Positions 43,019 through 51,859 of a DNA stretch of 64,000 nt are shown here, piece after piece. Under the pieces are notes generated by a model, which worked only from the letters and a program-made list of their open reading frames with translations, was not told the origin of the DNA and did not search any database. Made by a program: the position numbers and the translations under genes. How positions within the stretch are numbered: the first letter of the stretch is position 1; each line of letters opens with the position of its first letter. The DNA is from JACCXM01 sp046328335 (GTDB lineage Bacteria > Chloroflexota > Chloroflexia > Thermomicrobiales > UBA6265), in assembly GCA_046328335.1 (NCBI GenBank), contig JAXLWU010000001.1, positions 496,001 through 560,000 on the forward strand, given 5' to 3'.

Positions 43019-43894
43019 TTAGCGCAAGTGGAGGATGTGGGCGATATTGGCGTGGTGATCGAGAACCGGCTCTATTTCGCCAAGGCGCGAGGTGAGGAGT
43101 CCGGTCACCCCGGGGCCGTGACCGGCGATGTACGAATCGCCGTGGACGATGATTCCCACCGACACCGCGCCCGTGAAGTAGTGGCGGCCATAGGAACTGT
43201 CGGCGTCCGTGATCGCGACGAAATCGCCGAAGCGAAGTTCATCCAATCCGTATTGCTCGACGATGGCGGGATCGAAGAGCGTAATGTCGTAGTCGCCGCG
43301 GAAGACATTGTCCCGGCCGAGCCCTGAGCCCATTACCGCGGCGGGCGCCATTTTCGCGACCGGAACGACGAGTTTGCCGTTGTGCGTTTCCGTGATCCAG
43401 CGGTCGAAGAGATCGGGATCGAGACCGGTGCAGCGAATGCCGGGGAACGCTTCGATCGTCAGTCCGACGCCCCAGGACTCGACGAGAATGCGGTCGCCGA
43501 TAGCCATGCGGCGCAGAATCGACTCGGTAAAGTCGATCATGACGTGCTCGATGCCGCCATGGGTGCCAGTGACGGTGCCGGTTTCGCCCTTGGCATCGCC
43601 AGCGATGATCGTGGCCTGATTCCCGACGCAGGAGAGGATGTTGAACCCGGCGTTGGCCTTCGGGTCCGGATTGCGGGCCGACACCGCCGGTTCGATATGG
43701 TCGCCGACGAGACCCTGGATGCGGTCGCCGACGCGCACGTTGTAGGTGATGCCTCCGGTGCCGGGCACCACGCGCGGCTCGCCAACATGCGAGATCAGGT
43801 AGGGTGTGGACCAGCCAAACTCGTATTCCTGCGGCGCAACCTGCCCCTCGACGGCGACCTTGACCAGCCGTTCCCGATTCGTCCGAATACCCAC
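43019..43894 (-). CDS. DUF4438 domain-containing protein
   Basis: A 291-residue protein from GTG 43894, with GGGAGG 7 nt upstream. The family pattern is visible: STPYLISHVGEPRVVPGTGG, VGDHIEPAVSARNPDPKANA, ILSCVGNQATIIAGDAKGET and GTVTGTHGGIEHVMIDFTES. The conserved Asp/Glu/His residues (DHIEP, HGGIEH) suggest a metal site, but no function is established. It is convergent with the carbohydrate operon, so it is not on that transcript. It lies next to a short divergent membrane gene. Confidence 0.85.
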   Translation of the reverse strand: MGIRTNRERLVKVAVEGQVAPQEYEFGWSTPYLISHVGEPRVVPGTGGITYNVRVGDRIQGLVGDHIEPAVSARNPDPKANAGFNILSCVGNQATIIAGDAKGETGTVTGTHGGIEHVMIDFTESILRRMAIGDRILVESWGVGLTIEAFPGIRCTGLDPDLFDRWITETHNGKLVVPVAKMAPAAVMGSGLGRDNVFRGDYDITLFDPAIVEQYGLDELRFGDFVAITDADSSYGRHYFTGAVSVGIIVHGDSYIAGHGPGVTGLLTSRLGEIEPVLDHHANIAHILHLR

Positions 43895-44004
43895 GGTTTG
43901 CCTCCCTTTCGCAAGGTGAGATCATACGCCGCAATGAACCAATTGATGTACCGGACCATCATTGCCGCCAAGGTCGCGATCCCCATGTCGGCCCGGCCGC
44001 GGCG

Positions 44005-44619
44005 ATGAATGTGGCCGCCGACAAGGCGCTCAACTGGGTGCTGGTGGCGCTGCTGGCGATCGGGGTGAACGCGGTGCCGGCGTTCATGCCCCCGACATGG
44101 TCGATCCTGGCCTACTTTCACATTCAGGAAGGGCTGCCGGTCTTGCCGCTGGCCGCATTGGGGGCGGCTGGCGCCACCACTGGCCGCGCGTTCCTGGCAT
44201 TGGTCAGCCGTGCCTTTGGCGAACGGGTACTTCCATCTCGCTGGCGAGCGAACATCGGGGCACTCGCCGAAGAACTCGAACGGCGGAGCGATCTCGGCCT
44301 GCTCGCGCTGGCGCTTTTCGCCCTGGGGCCGATACCGAGCAATCAATTGTTCGTCGCCGCGGGGATTGCGCGAGCGCCGCTGCCGCCGATTCTGGCCGTG
44401 TTCTGCCTGGCGCGGTTCATCAGTTACCTGGTCTGGGTAACGCTTGCCGAGCAGGCCGCGGTTACCCTGACCGATCTGGTCCGGCCCCGGTTCGGCGCCG
44501 GGGCGGCGGTGCTGATCCAGATCGTCGCGTTTGTGGCATTGATCGCGGTGATGCAGGTCGATTGGCGCCGCGTGCTCAGTAATCGCTCACCCAACGACGG
44601 AGGGAATGGCCAGGGCTGA
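44005..44619 (+). CDS. Small integral membrane protein
   Basis: A 204-residue protein with about five hydrophobic segments: ALNWVLVALLAIGVNAVPAF, LPLAALGAAGATTGRAFLAL, LGLLALALFALGPIPSNQLF, IARAPLPPILAVFCLARFIS and VLIQIVAFVALIAVMQVDW. ALGPIPSNQLFVAAGIAR resembles the SNARE-associated/DedA-like re-entrant region (G-P-x-x-x-N), so it may be a distant DedA relative. It is divergent from DUF4438 and convergent with the DsbA-like gene. Confidence 0.7.
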   Translation: MNVAADKALNWVLVALLAIGVNAVPAFMPPTWSILAYFHIQEGLPVLPLAALGAAGATTGRAFLALVSRAFGERVLPSRWRANIGALAEELERRSDLGLLALALFALGPIPSNQLFVAAGIARAPLPPILAVFCLARFISYLVWVTLAEQAAVTLTDLVRPRFGAGAAVLIQIVAFVALIAVMQVDWRRVLSNRSPNDGGNGQG

Positions 44620-44622
44620 CTG

Positions 44623-45177
44623 TCAGTCTCGCGAAAGTCGAATCGCTTTGCGAACCGCACGCGAGAGTGCGTCCAGGTCGTAGGAGCCGTCGTAGCGAAT
44701 GTCGTTGATGAAGAAGGTTGGCGTGCCGCTGACGCCGCTGCGTACACCGCTCATGAAATCGGCGCGCACGTTCGGCTCATAGAGGCGCTCCGTCAGCTCT
44801 GTAGCGACGCGGTCGGCGTCGAGGTCGAGGGCAGCGGCATACCCGACAAGATCGGCCGGCGCCAGGGCGTGCTGGTTGGCCAGGAGGATATCGTGCATCG
44901 GCCAGAAGTCGCCTTGTGCCCCGGCGGCTTCCGCCGCTTCGGCGGCCAACTCGGCGTACGGGTGGCTGCTCGTGAGCGGAAAATGGCGAAAGACGTAGCA
45001 CAGCTGCTCACCCATCTGCCGCCGCAGCTCTTGCAGGATTGGCTCTACGGCGCCGCAGTGCGGGCACTCGAAGTCGCCGTACTCGACGAAGGTCGCTGGC
45101 GCATCGAGCGGACCGAGGGACCAGTCATCCGGTCCGACGGGAACGATCAATCTTGGGGCGGTGTAGGTTTCGTTCAT
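44623..45177 (-). CDS. DsbA-family thioredoxin-fold disulfide oxidoreductase
   Basis: A 184-residue protein with FVEYGDFECPHCGAVEPILQ, where CPHC is the redox-active pair, and the cis-proline loop GVSGTPTFFINDIRY. FRHFPLTSSHPYAELAAEAA is the typical helical insertion. There is no signal peptide, so it is probably cytoplasmic. Its start overlaps the stop of the peroxiredoxin gene by 4 nt. A role as electron donor or repair partner for that peroxiredoxin is inferred from this coupling. Confidence 0.88.
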   Translation of the reverse strand: MNETYTAPRLIVPVGPDDWSLGPLDAPATFVEYGDFECPHCGAVEPILQELRRQMGEQLCYVFRHFPLTSSHPYAELAAEAAEAAGAQGDFWPMHDILLANQHALAPADLVGYAAALDLDADRVATELTERLYEPNVRADFMSGVRSGVSGTPTFFINDIRYDGSYDLDALSRAVRKAIRLSRD

Positions 45178-45674
45178 CGCGGACTCACCTCGCTCGTGCG
45201 ACTCGCCAGGTCTTCGAGTGCGGTGAGCACTCCGCCCGCGCCGGGGTTGATGCCTACCGGAGAGATTTCGCGCCAGGCGATAATCCCCTCTGGGTCGATG
45301 ACAAACGAGGCGCGCTCAGCGACGCCGTCCTGGGAGCGATAGACGCCGTACGCGCGCGCGACTTCACCCTTCGGCTCGAAATCGGAGAGGAGGGTAAACC
45401 CGAAGCTGCGGGCATCGGCGAAGGCGTTGTGGCACCAGACGCCATCGACCGAGATGCCGAGCAGCACGGCATCGAGACGCTCGAACTCCGGCAGGAGCTG
45501 GTTGAAAACCGCCAACTCGTCGTTGCAGACCGGACTCCAGTCTGCAGGGTAAAAGACCAGCGCGACCGGCCGGCCATGCAGCTCGCGTAAGGTCACTGAC
45601 TGGTCCGGTGTCGCCTTGAGACTGAAATCGGGCGCTGGCGTACCCGGGGGCAGTGGCTGGTCGGGAAGTGACAT
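45174..45674 (-). CDS. Peroxiredoxin (AhpC/TSA family)
   Basis: A 166-residue protein from ATG 45674, with CAGGAG 8 nt upstream. GTPAPDFSLKATPDQSVTLR opens the fold; the peroxidatic cysteine lies in VLVFYPADWSPVC-type sequence (VFYPADWSPVCNDEL). A further cysteine in SVDGVWCHNAFADARSFGF could be resolving. RASFVIDPEGIIAWREISPV is typical of the family. It reduces peroxides with thiols and is coupled to the DsbA-like gene. Confidence 0.9.
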   Translation of the reverse strand: MSLPDQPLPPGTPAPDFSLKATPDQSVTLRELHGRPVALVFYPADWSPVCNDELAVFNQLLPEFERLDAVLLGISVDGVWCHNAFADARSFGFTLLSDFEPKGEVARAYGVYRSQDGVAERASFVIDPEGIIAWREISPVGINPGAGGVLTALEDLASRTSEVSPR

Positions 45675-45820
45675 CGTCTCGGTCTCCTGATCGTGGTGGG
45701 GTTCGCTGTGCCGCAGCCCGGCATCGGTCGATAGTCCGAGCCACAAAGGATCGCACGTTCACGCGCAGCGTGACGGCCGCGTCACACCCGAAACGCACGA
45801 TCCATTCCTGCCACGCGAAC

Positions 45821-45847
45821 GGGGGCGGTCCAGCATGGACCACCCCC
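45821..45847 (-). terminator. Hairpin downstream of the Cys-rich secreted gene
   Basis: GGGGG-C-GGTCCA, loop GCA, TGGACC-A-CCCCC, about 100 nt past the Cys-rich gene's stop and before the peroxiredoxin operon on the same strand. Confidence 0.5.
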
Positions 45848-45943
45848 GCACATTCGGCTCAGGATTGACGTCAGGCGAACTGCTCTCGTTGCAACCGCGC
45901 TCCCTGCAATGCGGCGCAGGCCCTTTGCTGGCGATCAGCGAGA

Positions 45944-46627
45944 TCAGTCTTGCGGCTTGGATTCACCTGGCATCTTGTCGCCAATGTAGACGCGGTCATC
46001 CTCATTTGCCGGCTCGGCCATCGCAAATGGAATAGATTCCACGGACTGCGCCGAAACTGCCGCGTCCTGATTGGCATAGCAGGCAATGTTGCCGCAGTAC
46101 CAGCCGCGTGGACAGCAGCGGCCGTTGCCACAGCACTTCCAGCCGCTCTGGCAGCAGCCGGTGCCATTGGCGCCGGGGCAGCAATCGCCGCCGCTGAAGC
46201 ACGCCCCGCCGTAGTTTCCATTGCAGCAGTAGTAGCCATTGCTGTAGCTGTAATTTCCACAGCAGGTGGGGTACCCAGCGGGAACGCAGACCTTGACGCC
46301 GTTCTGCTTGCAACAGCGCCAGCCATTCGGGCAGGTCTGGTTGCCGCAGTTATGGTAGTTGTTGCCGCCCCCGCCACCGTTGCCGGTGTAGAAGCAGAAG
46401 CCGTTGATGCACCTGCCGTTGCAGCAATCGTTGTTGCGATCGCAGCGACCGCCATAGCCGCGGCAGTTCTTGCGGTTCTTCTTCTTGGCCTCCGCATCAT
46501 CGCCCGACGCGGCGCCAATGCCGGCCAGCGCACCGCCAAGAACGGCGAGCAGCGCCCCTCGCCGCGTGGCACGCTGACGCAAGCGATCCACGGCCACCGA
46601 CAGGCGATCGAACGACTCTCCGTCCAT
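45944..46627 (-). CDS. Secreted Cys-rich (knottin-like) protein
   Basis: A 227-residue protein from ATG 46627, with GAGGAG upstream. It opens MDGESFDRLSVAVDRLRQRA, then twin arginines, a hydrophobic stretch (GALLAVLGGALAGIGAASG) and a basic patch (AEAKKKNRKN). The mature part has about 30 cysteines in short repeats such as NNDCCNGRCINGFCFY, WRCCKQNGVKVC and WKCCGNGRCCPRGWYCGN, very like EGF/knottin-type disulfide repeats, with Gly/Asn/Tyr spacers. Probably Tat- or Sec-exported and heavily disulfide-bonded. Same N-terminal module as the pentapeptide protein at 28781. Function unknown. Confidence 0.75.
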   Translation of the reverse strand: MDGESFDRLSVAVDRLRQRATRRGALLAVLGGALAGIGAASGDDAEAKKKNRKNCRGYGGRCDRNNDCCNGRCINGFCFYTGNGGGGGNNYHNCGNQTCPNGWRCCKQNGVKVCVPAGYPTCCGNYSYSNGYYCCNGNYGGACFSGGDCCPGANGTGCCQSGWKCCGNGRCCPRGWYCGNIACYANQDAAVSAQSVESIPFAMAEPANEDDRVYIGDKMPGESKPQD

Positions 46628-46896
46628 TTCTCGCTCCTCACTCCCCATACGTCCAACGTCAGCACGTCAATTGCCGGCGATCTCGCGAGCGGAATTCGCA
46701 CTGGCCACAATCTATCTGATGTCAACTAGAACGCGTTTCCACGCCAATTCGTGTCATTCCGATCATATCCGGATGAAGGCAGCGATGGGTTTGAAGCGCG
46801 CTCTCGCAATGGGCGCGGCCAGGCCACGGACATCTCGGGAAGCCGCACCTAGCATTGCCGCGTCCGGAAGCGGACGTCGCGCCTGGGCTCCGTTGG

Positions 46897-47835
46897 TCAA
46901 TCGCGATCGAGCATTTCGAGCGCTCGCGCCGCCCAATCGATCCCAGCCGTGGTGTTGGGGTCGAGCATCAATTGCACGTGGCTGATCCCGTAGTCGGCAT
47001 AGGACTGCAAATGCTCCGCCAACTCCTCCGGCTGCCGCGGGCGGAATCCCGGTTTTTCTTCCGATGGCCGGCCCGTGGCGTTCGGCAGGTCGACGAGCAG
47101 GCTGACCGTGCGCTCGACCGTGGCTGGGTCGCGGCCAGCCGCCTCCAGCGCGGCATCGACCTTCGCCCGGTCCTCGGCCAGTTCCTGCAAATCCTGACGC
47201 GCCCAGGCGTTCCAGATATCGCCATATCGCGCGAGCAGACCGAGCATGCGCGGCGCGGTCGAGCCGAACATGATCGGCGGACCACCGGGCCGCGGCCCGC
47301 GGGGACGCAACTCGCAATTGCGCGCCTCGTAGTACTCGCCGACGAAATCGACGTGACCGTTGCGCAGCAATGGGTGGATGATGGCGATCGCTTCGGCAAA
47401 GCGGCTGACACGGTGGTCGAAGGGATAGCCAAAGGCGAGGTACTCCGGTTCGTGCCAGCCCGCGCCGAGCCCAAGGACCAACCTGCCGCCGGCGATCTCG
47501 TCGACCGTGTCGGCGATTTTCGCGAGTAATGCCGGATTGCGAAACGAGGTGCAACTGACCAGCGGGCCGATCTCGACGCGGTCCGTGACCGCGGCCAGCG
47601 CGGCCATGATCGACCAGCATTCCCACGGCCCCTGCACTTCCCGATCCGGGAAGCGGTAGATGAGGTGATCGGCGTTCCAGAGTGAATCGAACCTGAGGTC
47701 TTCGGCGAGGCGGGCCATCACCTTCAGGTCGTTCCAACTTGCGGTCGCCCCGCCCATCTCGCGCTCGGTATCGGGCAAGATCAACCCGACCTTGAGCGAC
47801 CGGTGCCGCGCCGCGCTGTCTGCCGCTGTCATCAT
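46897..47835 (-). CDS. LLM-class F420-dependent oxidoreductase
   Basis: A 312-residue luciferase-like protein from ATG 47835 (GAAAGG upstream; a slightly earlier start at 47856 is also open). Visible are LKVGLILPDTEREMGG, LRFDSLWNADHLIYRFPDRE, RVEIGPLVSCTSFRNPALLA, AGGRLVLGLGAGWHEPEYLA and GGPPIMFGSTAPRMLGLLAR. It is a different subfamily from the gene at 1647. Stands alone with own upstream gap. Substrate unknown. Confidence 0.86.
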   Translation of the reverse strand: MMTAADSAARHRSLKVGLILPDTEREMGGATASWNDLKVMARLAEDLRFDSLWNADHLIYRFPDREVQGPWECWSIMAALAAVTDRVEIGPLVSCTSFRNPALLAKIADTVDEIAGGRLVLGLGAGWHEPEYLAFGYPFDHRVSRFAEAIAIIHPLLRNGHVDFVGEYYEARNCELRPRGPRPGGPPIMFGSTAPRMLGLLARYGDIWNAWARQDLQELAEDRAKVDAALEAAGRDPATVERTVSLLVDLPNATGRPSEEKPGFRPRQPEELAEHLQSYADYGISHVQLMLDPNTTAGIDWAARALEMLDRD

Positions 47836-48135
47836 TGGGTGCCTTTCTTTGATCAATCTCCGCGTTTCGCGATCGCTGGTCTGGCATCATCGCCGGACAT
47901 GCGACGTTTGGCAAAGGCGGACGGCGCGGTGGGCGCCAGACAACGATTTCTGATTCAGCAGGTTGGACGAATCCTGATGCGATTCGAGACGGTCCGCCAG
48001 TGGTTCAGTCACCGGATGTGGTTCACGAGAGCCCCGGGAACGGGCCTGCGCCTGTGTTAGGAGTCCACTGCGCTGTTGCCACCGCCGATACGGTCTCTGA
48101 CTTGGCTGCCGTACTGGTGCCAATGGGGCGCGGAT

Positions 48136-48897
48136 TCAGATGAGACGCGTCAGCCAGCGCCAGGGACGCGCGTCGGGTGGAGGCGCTGCGGGAGCGGGAG
48201 GCATGGTGGCGATCAGGGTGTCGCGCAGGTGATCGGTGAATGCCTGCTCCGCGACGCGGTCCGCGCCCGGCGCCAGCACCGGCAATGGCGGGGAGATGGC
48301 GACCCGGATGGTGCAGCCGCGCCAGAGTTCGAGGTTGCCCGCGATCGCCACCGGCAGGACCCGCCGCCCGGAGTGCTCGCTGAGGAACGCGACGCCGCGC
48401 TTCAGCGGCAAGATCTCCGGATCGGGTTTGTCGCCCCAGCCTTCCGGAAAGATGCCGACCCGGTTGTCGTTGGCGAGAATGGCCAGGGAGAGTTCGAGCG
48501 CCTCACGATTGAGGTGACCTCTGGTGGTTACCGGGACCATCCCGCCCGCGATTTCGATGGCGAGCCGCTTCCACCAGCGGTTGCCCGGTCCGTCCGCCGC
48601 GCCCAGGAAATAGAGGCGCGGCAGGGAAGGCAACGCCAGGAGGAGCACGAAGGGATCGATCCAGCTGCGGTGCGGCGCCGCGGCCACGATCACCGGTTCA
48701 CCGGGCGGGACGTTATCTTTGCCTTCCACTTCGAGATTGATCCTGAGCAGCCCCTTGCCGACCAGCGCCAGCCAGAGTCTGATCCGGCGGGCTTGCATCG
48801 CCGACCAGAGGGTCGGCCGGAACCGATTGCCCTGACTCACCTCGCTGGTCGCACGAGAGGGGAGATCGATACCCTGACCACCCGGCAGCGTTGCCAT
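48136..48897 (-). CDS. 1-acyl-sn-glycerol-3-phosphate acyltransferase-like (PlsC family)
   Basis: A 253-residue protein. The catalytic HX4D motif is AAAPHRSWIDPFVLLLALP, and the acceptor motif is VGIFPEGWGDKPDPE; PVAIAGNLELWRG is the third block. It would transfer a fatty acyl chain to a lysophospholipid or related acceptor at the membrane. The C-terminal 20 residues are Pro/Ala-rich. No lipid genes adjoin it. Start ATG 48897 has only a weak ribosome site. Confidence 0.83.
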   Translation of the reverse strand: MATLPGGQGIDLPSRATSEVSQGNRFRPTLWSAMQARRIRLWLALVGKGLLRINLEVEGKDNVPPGEPVIVAAAPHRSWIDPFVLLLALPSLPRLYFLGAADGPGNRWWKRLAIEIAGGMVPVTTRGHLNREALELSLAILANDNRVGIFPEGWGDKPDPEILPLKRGVAFLSEHSGRRVLPVAIAGNLELWRGCTIRVAISPPLPVLAPGADRVAEQAFTDHLRDTLIATMPPAPAAPPPDARPWRWLTRLI

Positions 48898-49050
48898 TGT
48901 CCCGTCCCGGTCGGTAGCCGCGCATGAAAGGATGCTTCGTGTCGATTATGTACGCCACAGAATGGGAATGGTCAAGGGGCAATCGGGCACGAACCGGGAC
49001 GCCCTGGTGGCGCCCCGGTTCGGCGGTTGAGGAGGATGTCGAGATTCGGA

Positions 49051-49812
49051 CTAGACGGCGGCCAGCACCGGCGCGGCTTGGCGCTCGACCAAGGTCTTCA
49101 ATCCAGACATGATCCGCGTCCAGCCGTCCTGGACGCCGCGCCCGAGATCGCTATCGAGGTCGAGGTCCTCGTGAACGAGCGCAAGTTTGCACTGGCGATC
49201 CTCCGGGGTGATTTCCCAGGTGACGCGGGAAACCGCGGCGGTTTCTCCCACCCAGCACGGACGAAAGGTCATCACCAACCGCCGTGGCGGATCGCTCTCA
49301 AGGATCTCACCATCGAGCATTGGTGCGCCATCGGCGCCACGGTACACGTACGGCGATCCGGGCTGGAAATCGGAATCGATGCGCGTGCCGAAGTAGTACT
49401 GCTCGGTCATCGCGGGATCGGTCAGCGCGTTCCAGATCTGCTCCGGGGTGGCCTGGATATAGATCTGGTAGACGTGGGCCGGTTTGGATGCCATTGCTGC
49501 TTCCTCCAGAGACCACTTCAAGTTGGACAAGGTTCGCGTCCAGGGACGCGCGTACTTTTCGACCCAGCGGTCGTACGCCCGCTGGATGGGGACGGGGTTG
49601 AGGTAGTGGAATTTCTCCCGGCCTACCTTGCGGGACGTGACAAGACCGGCCTCTTCCAGCACCTTGAGATGTTTCATGCAGCCGAACCGCGTGAGGGGAA
49701 GGTAGCCCTGGAGCTCCAGCAGGGTCTGGCCATCCCGGTCGTGCAGCCGGTCGAGCAGGAGACGCCGGTGCGGGTCGGCGAGTGCCTTGAAGAGAGGGTC
49801 CATCTCGTCCAT
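49051..49812 (-). CDS. ArsR-type helix-turn-helix fused to AHSA1/SRPBCC domain
   Basis: A 253-residue protein from ATG 49812 (MDEMDPLFKALADPHRRLLL); the open frame upstream to 50106 does not look coding. Residues ~5-85 are an ArsR winged helix (DGQTLLELQGYLPLTRFGCM, then KHLKVLEEAGLVTSRKVGRE). Residues ~108-253 are an AHSA1/START-like domain (VYQIYIQATPEQIWNALTDP, then GEILESDPPRRLVMTF, then GWTRIMSGLKTLVE). Such fusions are thought to sense a hydrophobic ligand with the C-terminal pocket and control DNA binding. It is divergent from the LppP/LprE-like gene. Confidence 0.87.
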   Translation of the reverse strand: MDEMDPLFKALADPHRRLLLDRLHDRDGQTLLELQGYLPLTRFGCMKHLKVLEEAGLVTSRKVGREKFHYLNPVPIQRAYDRWVEKYARPWTRTLSNLKWSLEEAAMASKPAHVYQIYIQATPEQIWNALTDPAMTEQYYFGTRIDSDFQPGSPYVYRGADGAPMLDGEILESDPPRRLVMTFRPCWVGETAAVSRVTWEITPEDRQCKLALVHEDLDLDSDLGRGVQDGWTRIMSGLKTLVERQAAPVLAAV

Positions 49813-49961
49813 CGCGCCGCCATGATACGTGACCAAATAGTCACCTGTCAACCGATCGGGCGCGCCTGGCACTGATCGACAAGTGCCGGTACAGACTCTA
49901 TCGTTGCCGGTGCGAACCCGCCGACCACTCCCGCAGGCATCGTCGTAAAGAGGAGGATCCA

Positions 49962-50528
49962 ATGCGACAAACTCACGGGTGGCTCGCGATCGCCCTCGTC
50001 CTGGTCTTCTGTCTTGCACCTGCGATTGCATCAGCCCAGGGCGGTTCGTGGCTCGATCAACCGCTGACCAACTGGAATGCGGCGGGGATGGCGCTGCCGA
50101 GCGCACCCCAGATCGACGGCAATACCGATCCCCGCTGCTCCCAACGCGATCGTCCCGCCGAGACGGATGAAGACCAGGCGTTGATCGCCAACGGCTGGCG
50201 GTTGTTCGGTTCCTTCCAACGCGGCTGGAGCGTGACGGTCGTTTCCGGTTACGCCGCGTCGGATGGCATGTGCCGGCCGCTCGGGTACCAGTGGTTCGTG
50301 TTCGTCGACGGCCAGTTTGCGGGAACGATCGCGCCGCAGCCGATGGATTCGCGGACCGACGGCTCAGGGCGAGACGTCCACCTCTGGTACGCCGATCAAC
50401 TCAGCGCCGAGTTCTCCCGCTACACGGCGGATGACCCCCTCTGCTGTCCGTCTGGGTCCGCCGCGGTTGACTATCGCATCGACAACGGTGCGGATGGCCC
50501 GGTGCTCGTTCCGGCCAGCGTCTCATGA
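49962..50528 (+). CDS. Secreted protein of LppP/LprE type
   Basis: A 188-residue exported protein; ATG 49962 follows a strong GAGGAGG. Signal peptide: WLAIALVLVFCLAPAIASAQ. No lipobox, unlike the mycobacterial lipoproteins. The mature part resembles LppP/LprE: YQWFVFVDGQFAGTIAPQPM, then SRTDGSGRDVHLWYADQLSA and YTADDPLCCPSGSAAVDYRI. Four to five cysteines could form disulfides. Function of the family is unknown. It overlaps the convergent CoA-transferase gene by 6 nt. Confidence 0.75.
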   Translation: MRQTHGWLAIALVLVFCLAPAIASAQGGSWLDQPLTNWNAAGMALPSAPQIDGNTDPRCSQRDRPAETDEDQALIANGWRLFGSFQRGWSVTVVSGYAASDGMCRPLGYQWFVFVDGQFAGTIAPQPMDSRTDGSGRDVHLWYADQLSAEFSRYTADDPLCCPSGSAAVDYRIDNGADGPVLVPASVS

Positions 50529-51746
50529 CGGACCGAAGGCGCCCGCTTCCACCAGGCGGGTAATGTCGGCCGCGTCAAATCCCAGATCAGCGAGGAGTTC
50601 GCCGGTGTCCGCGCCCAGCAAGGGGGCGGCGCGGTAGTCCGGGTGATACCCCTGGACGTGGAGGGGGAGACCGACCGCCTTCACCGCACCCAGTTCGGGT
50701 TGGTCGTATTCAACCAGCATCGCCCGTTCGCGCAGCAGCGCGGGAGCGAGCGCCTCGGTCATGTCGAGCGATGGCGCGCATGGCACGATGCCGCGGAGGC
50801 GCTCCAGCCAGAATGCGGTCGGGTGCTCGGTCAGGCGTTGCTCCAGGCGGGCGAGGAGGTCCTCCCGGTGCTGGTGTCGCAGCGCGAACGAGGCAAAGCG
50901 GGGATCGGCGCCCAGGTCCGGTAATTCGAGGGCCGCGATCAGCGACTGAAAGAACTTCTCCTTGGCGCAGGCGATGGCGATATGGCCATCGGCGGTCGCG
51001 AAGAGTTGAAACGGCACGATCGTCGGGTGCGCGGAGCGCGGCAGGCGCCGGGTCGGGATCCCGGCGGAGAGCCACCACACCGCCTGGTAACTGAGCATCG
51101 CCAGCGCCGTGTCGAACAGGGAGGTATCGAGGTCGCGGCCAACCCCTGAATTGCGCGCGTCGATGATCCCGGCGAGGAGACCGCACGCGGCGACGAGACC
51201 GGCCGCGTAGTCGGCCATGGGCAGTCCGCTGCGCGCGGGAGGGCCGTCCGGCTCCCCGGTGAGACTGGCCCAGCCCGCTTCCGCCTGGACGAGGGCGTCA
51301 TACCCGGGTTCGGCGCGGCGGTTGCCTTCGCGGCCGTAGGCCGAGAGCGAAACACAGACGATCGCGGGGTTGATCGGTCCTAGAGCGGCGTAGGTCAGCC
51401 CGAGGCGGTCGGGGAGATCGCCCCGCAGATTGTTGAAGACCGCATCCGCCGATTTCACGAGGGCATGGAGAACGTCCCGGCCAGCGGGGTTCTTGATATC
51501 GAGCGCGATGCTGCGCTTGCCACGGTTGAACGCTTCGAAGTAGAGGCTGTTGCCAGCGTGCGCCCCGGGCGGCACCGTGCGGCCGACGTCGCCACCGGCG
51601 CCGGGGTCTTCGATCTTGATGACCTCGGCCCCGAGATCGGCGAGCAGCAGCGATCCAAACGGACCGGCGCCGAATTGCTCGACCGCGATGATCCGCACTC
51701 CGGCGAGTGGTGCTGGCCGCGATTCCGCATCTTCCGTCATGTTCAT
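50523..51746 (-). CDS. CaiB/BaiF family CoA-transferase (class III)
   Basis: A 407-residue protein from ATG 51746 (MNMTEDAESRPAPLAG), with GGGAG upstream. Family sequence: VRIIAVEQFGAGPFGSLLLA, DLGAEVIKIEDPGAGGDVGR, LDIKNPAGRDVLHALVKSAD, FNNLRGDLPDRLGL and SLSAYGREG. The catalytic Asp should be in the YDALVQAEAGWASLTGEPDG region. It moves CoA between carboxylic acids. No acyl-CoA genes are beside it. Donor and acceptor unknown. Confidence 0.9.
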   Translation of the reverse strand: MNMTEDAESRPAPLAGVRIIAVEQFGAGPFGSLLLADLGAEVIKIEDPGAGGDVGRTVPPGAHAGNSLYFEAFNRGKRSIALDIKNPAGRDVLHALVKSADAVFNNLRGDLPDRLGLTYAALGPINPAIVCVSLSAYGREGNRRAEPGYDALVQAEAGWASLTGEPDGPPARSGLPMADYAAGLVAACGLLAGIIDARNSGVGRDLDTSLFDTALAMLSYQAVWWLSAGIPTRRLPRSAHPTIVPFQLFATADGHIAIACAKEKFFQSLIAALELPDLGADPRFASFALRHQHREDLLARLEQRLTEHPTAFWLERLRGIVPCAPSLDMTEALAPALLRERAMLVEYDQPELGAVKAVGLPLHVQGYHPDYRAAPLLGADTGELLADLGFDAADITRLVEAGAFGPS

Positions 51747-51859
51747 CGAGAACCTGCTCCCTGCTTTGTCGCATCCCCCGCACTGCTCACTATCATGGAT
51801 CACTGTCGCTGTTGGCGAGACGTGAGGTTGCAAACCCGCGGAGGAGCAGGGAAAGCGCC

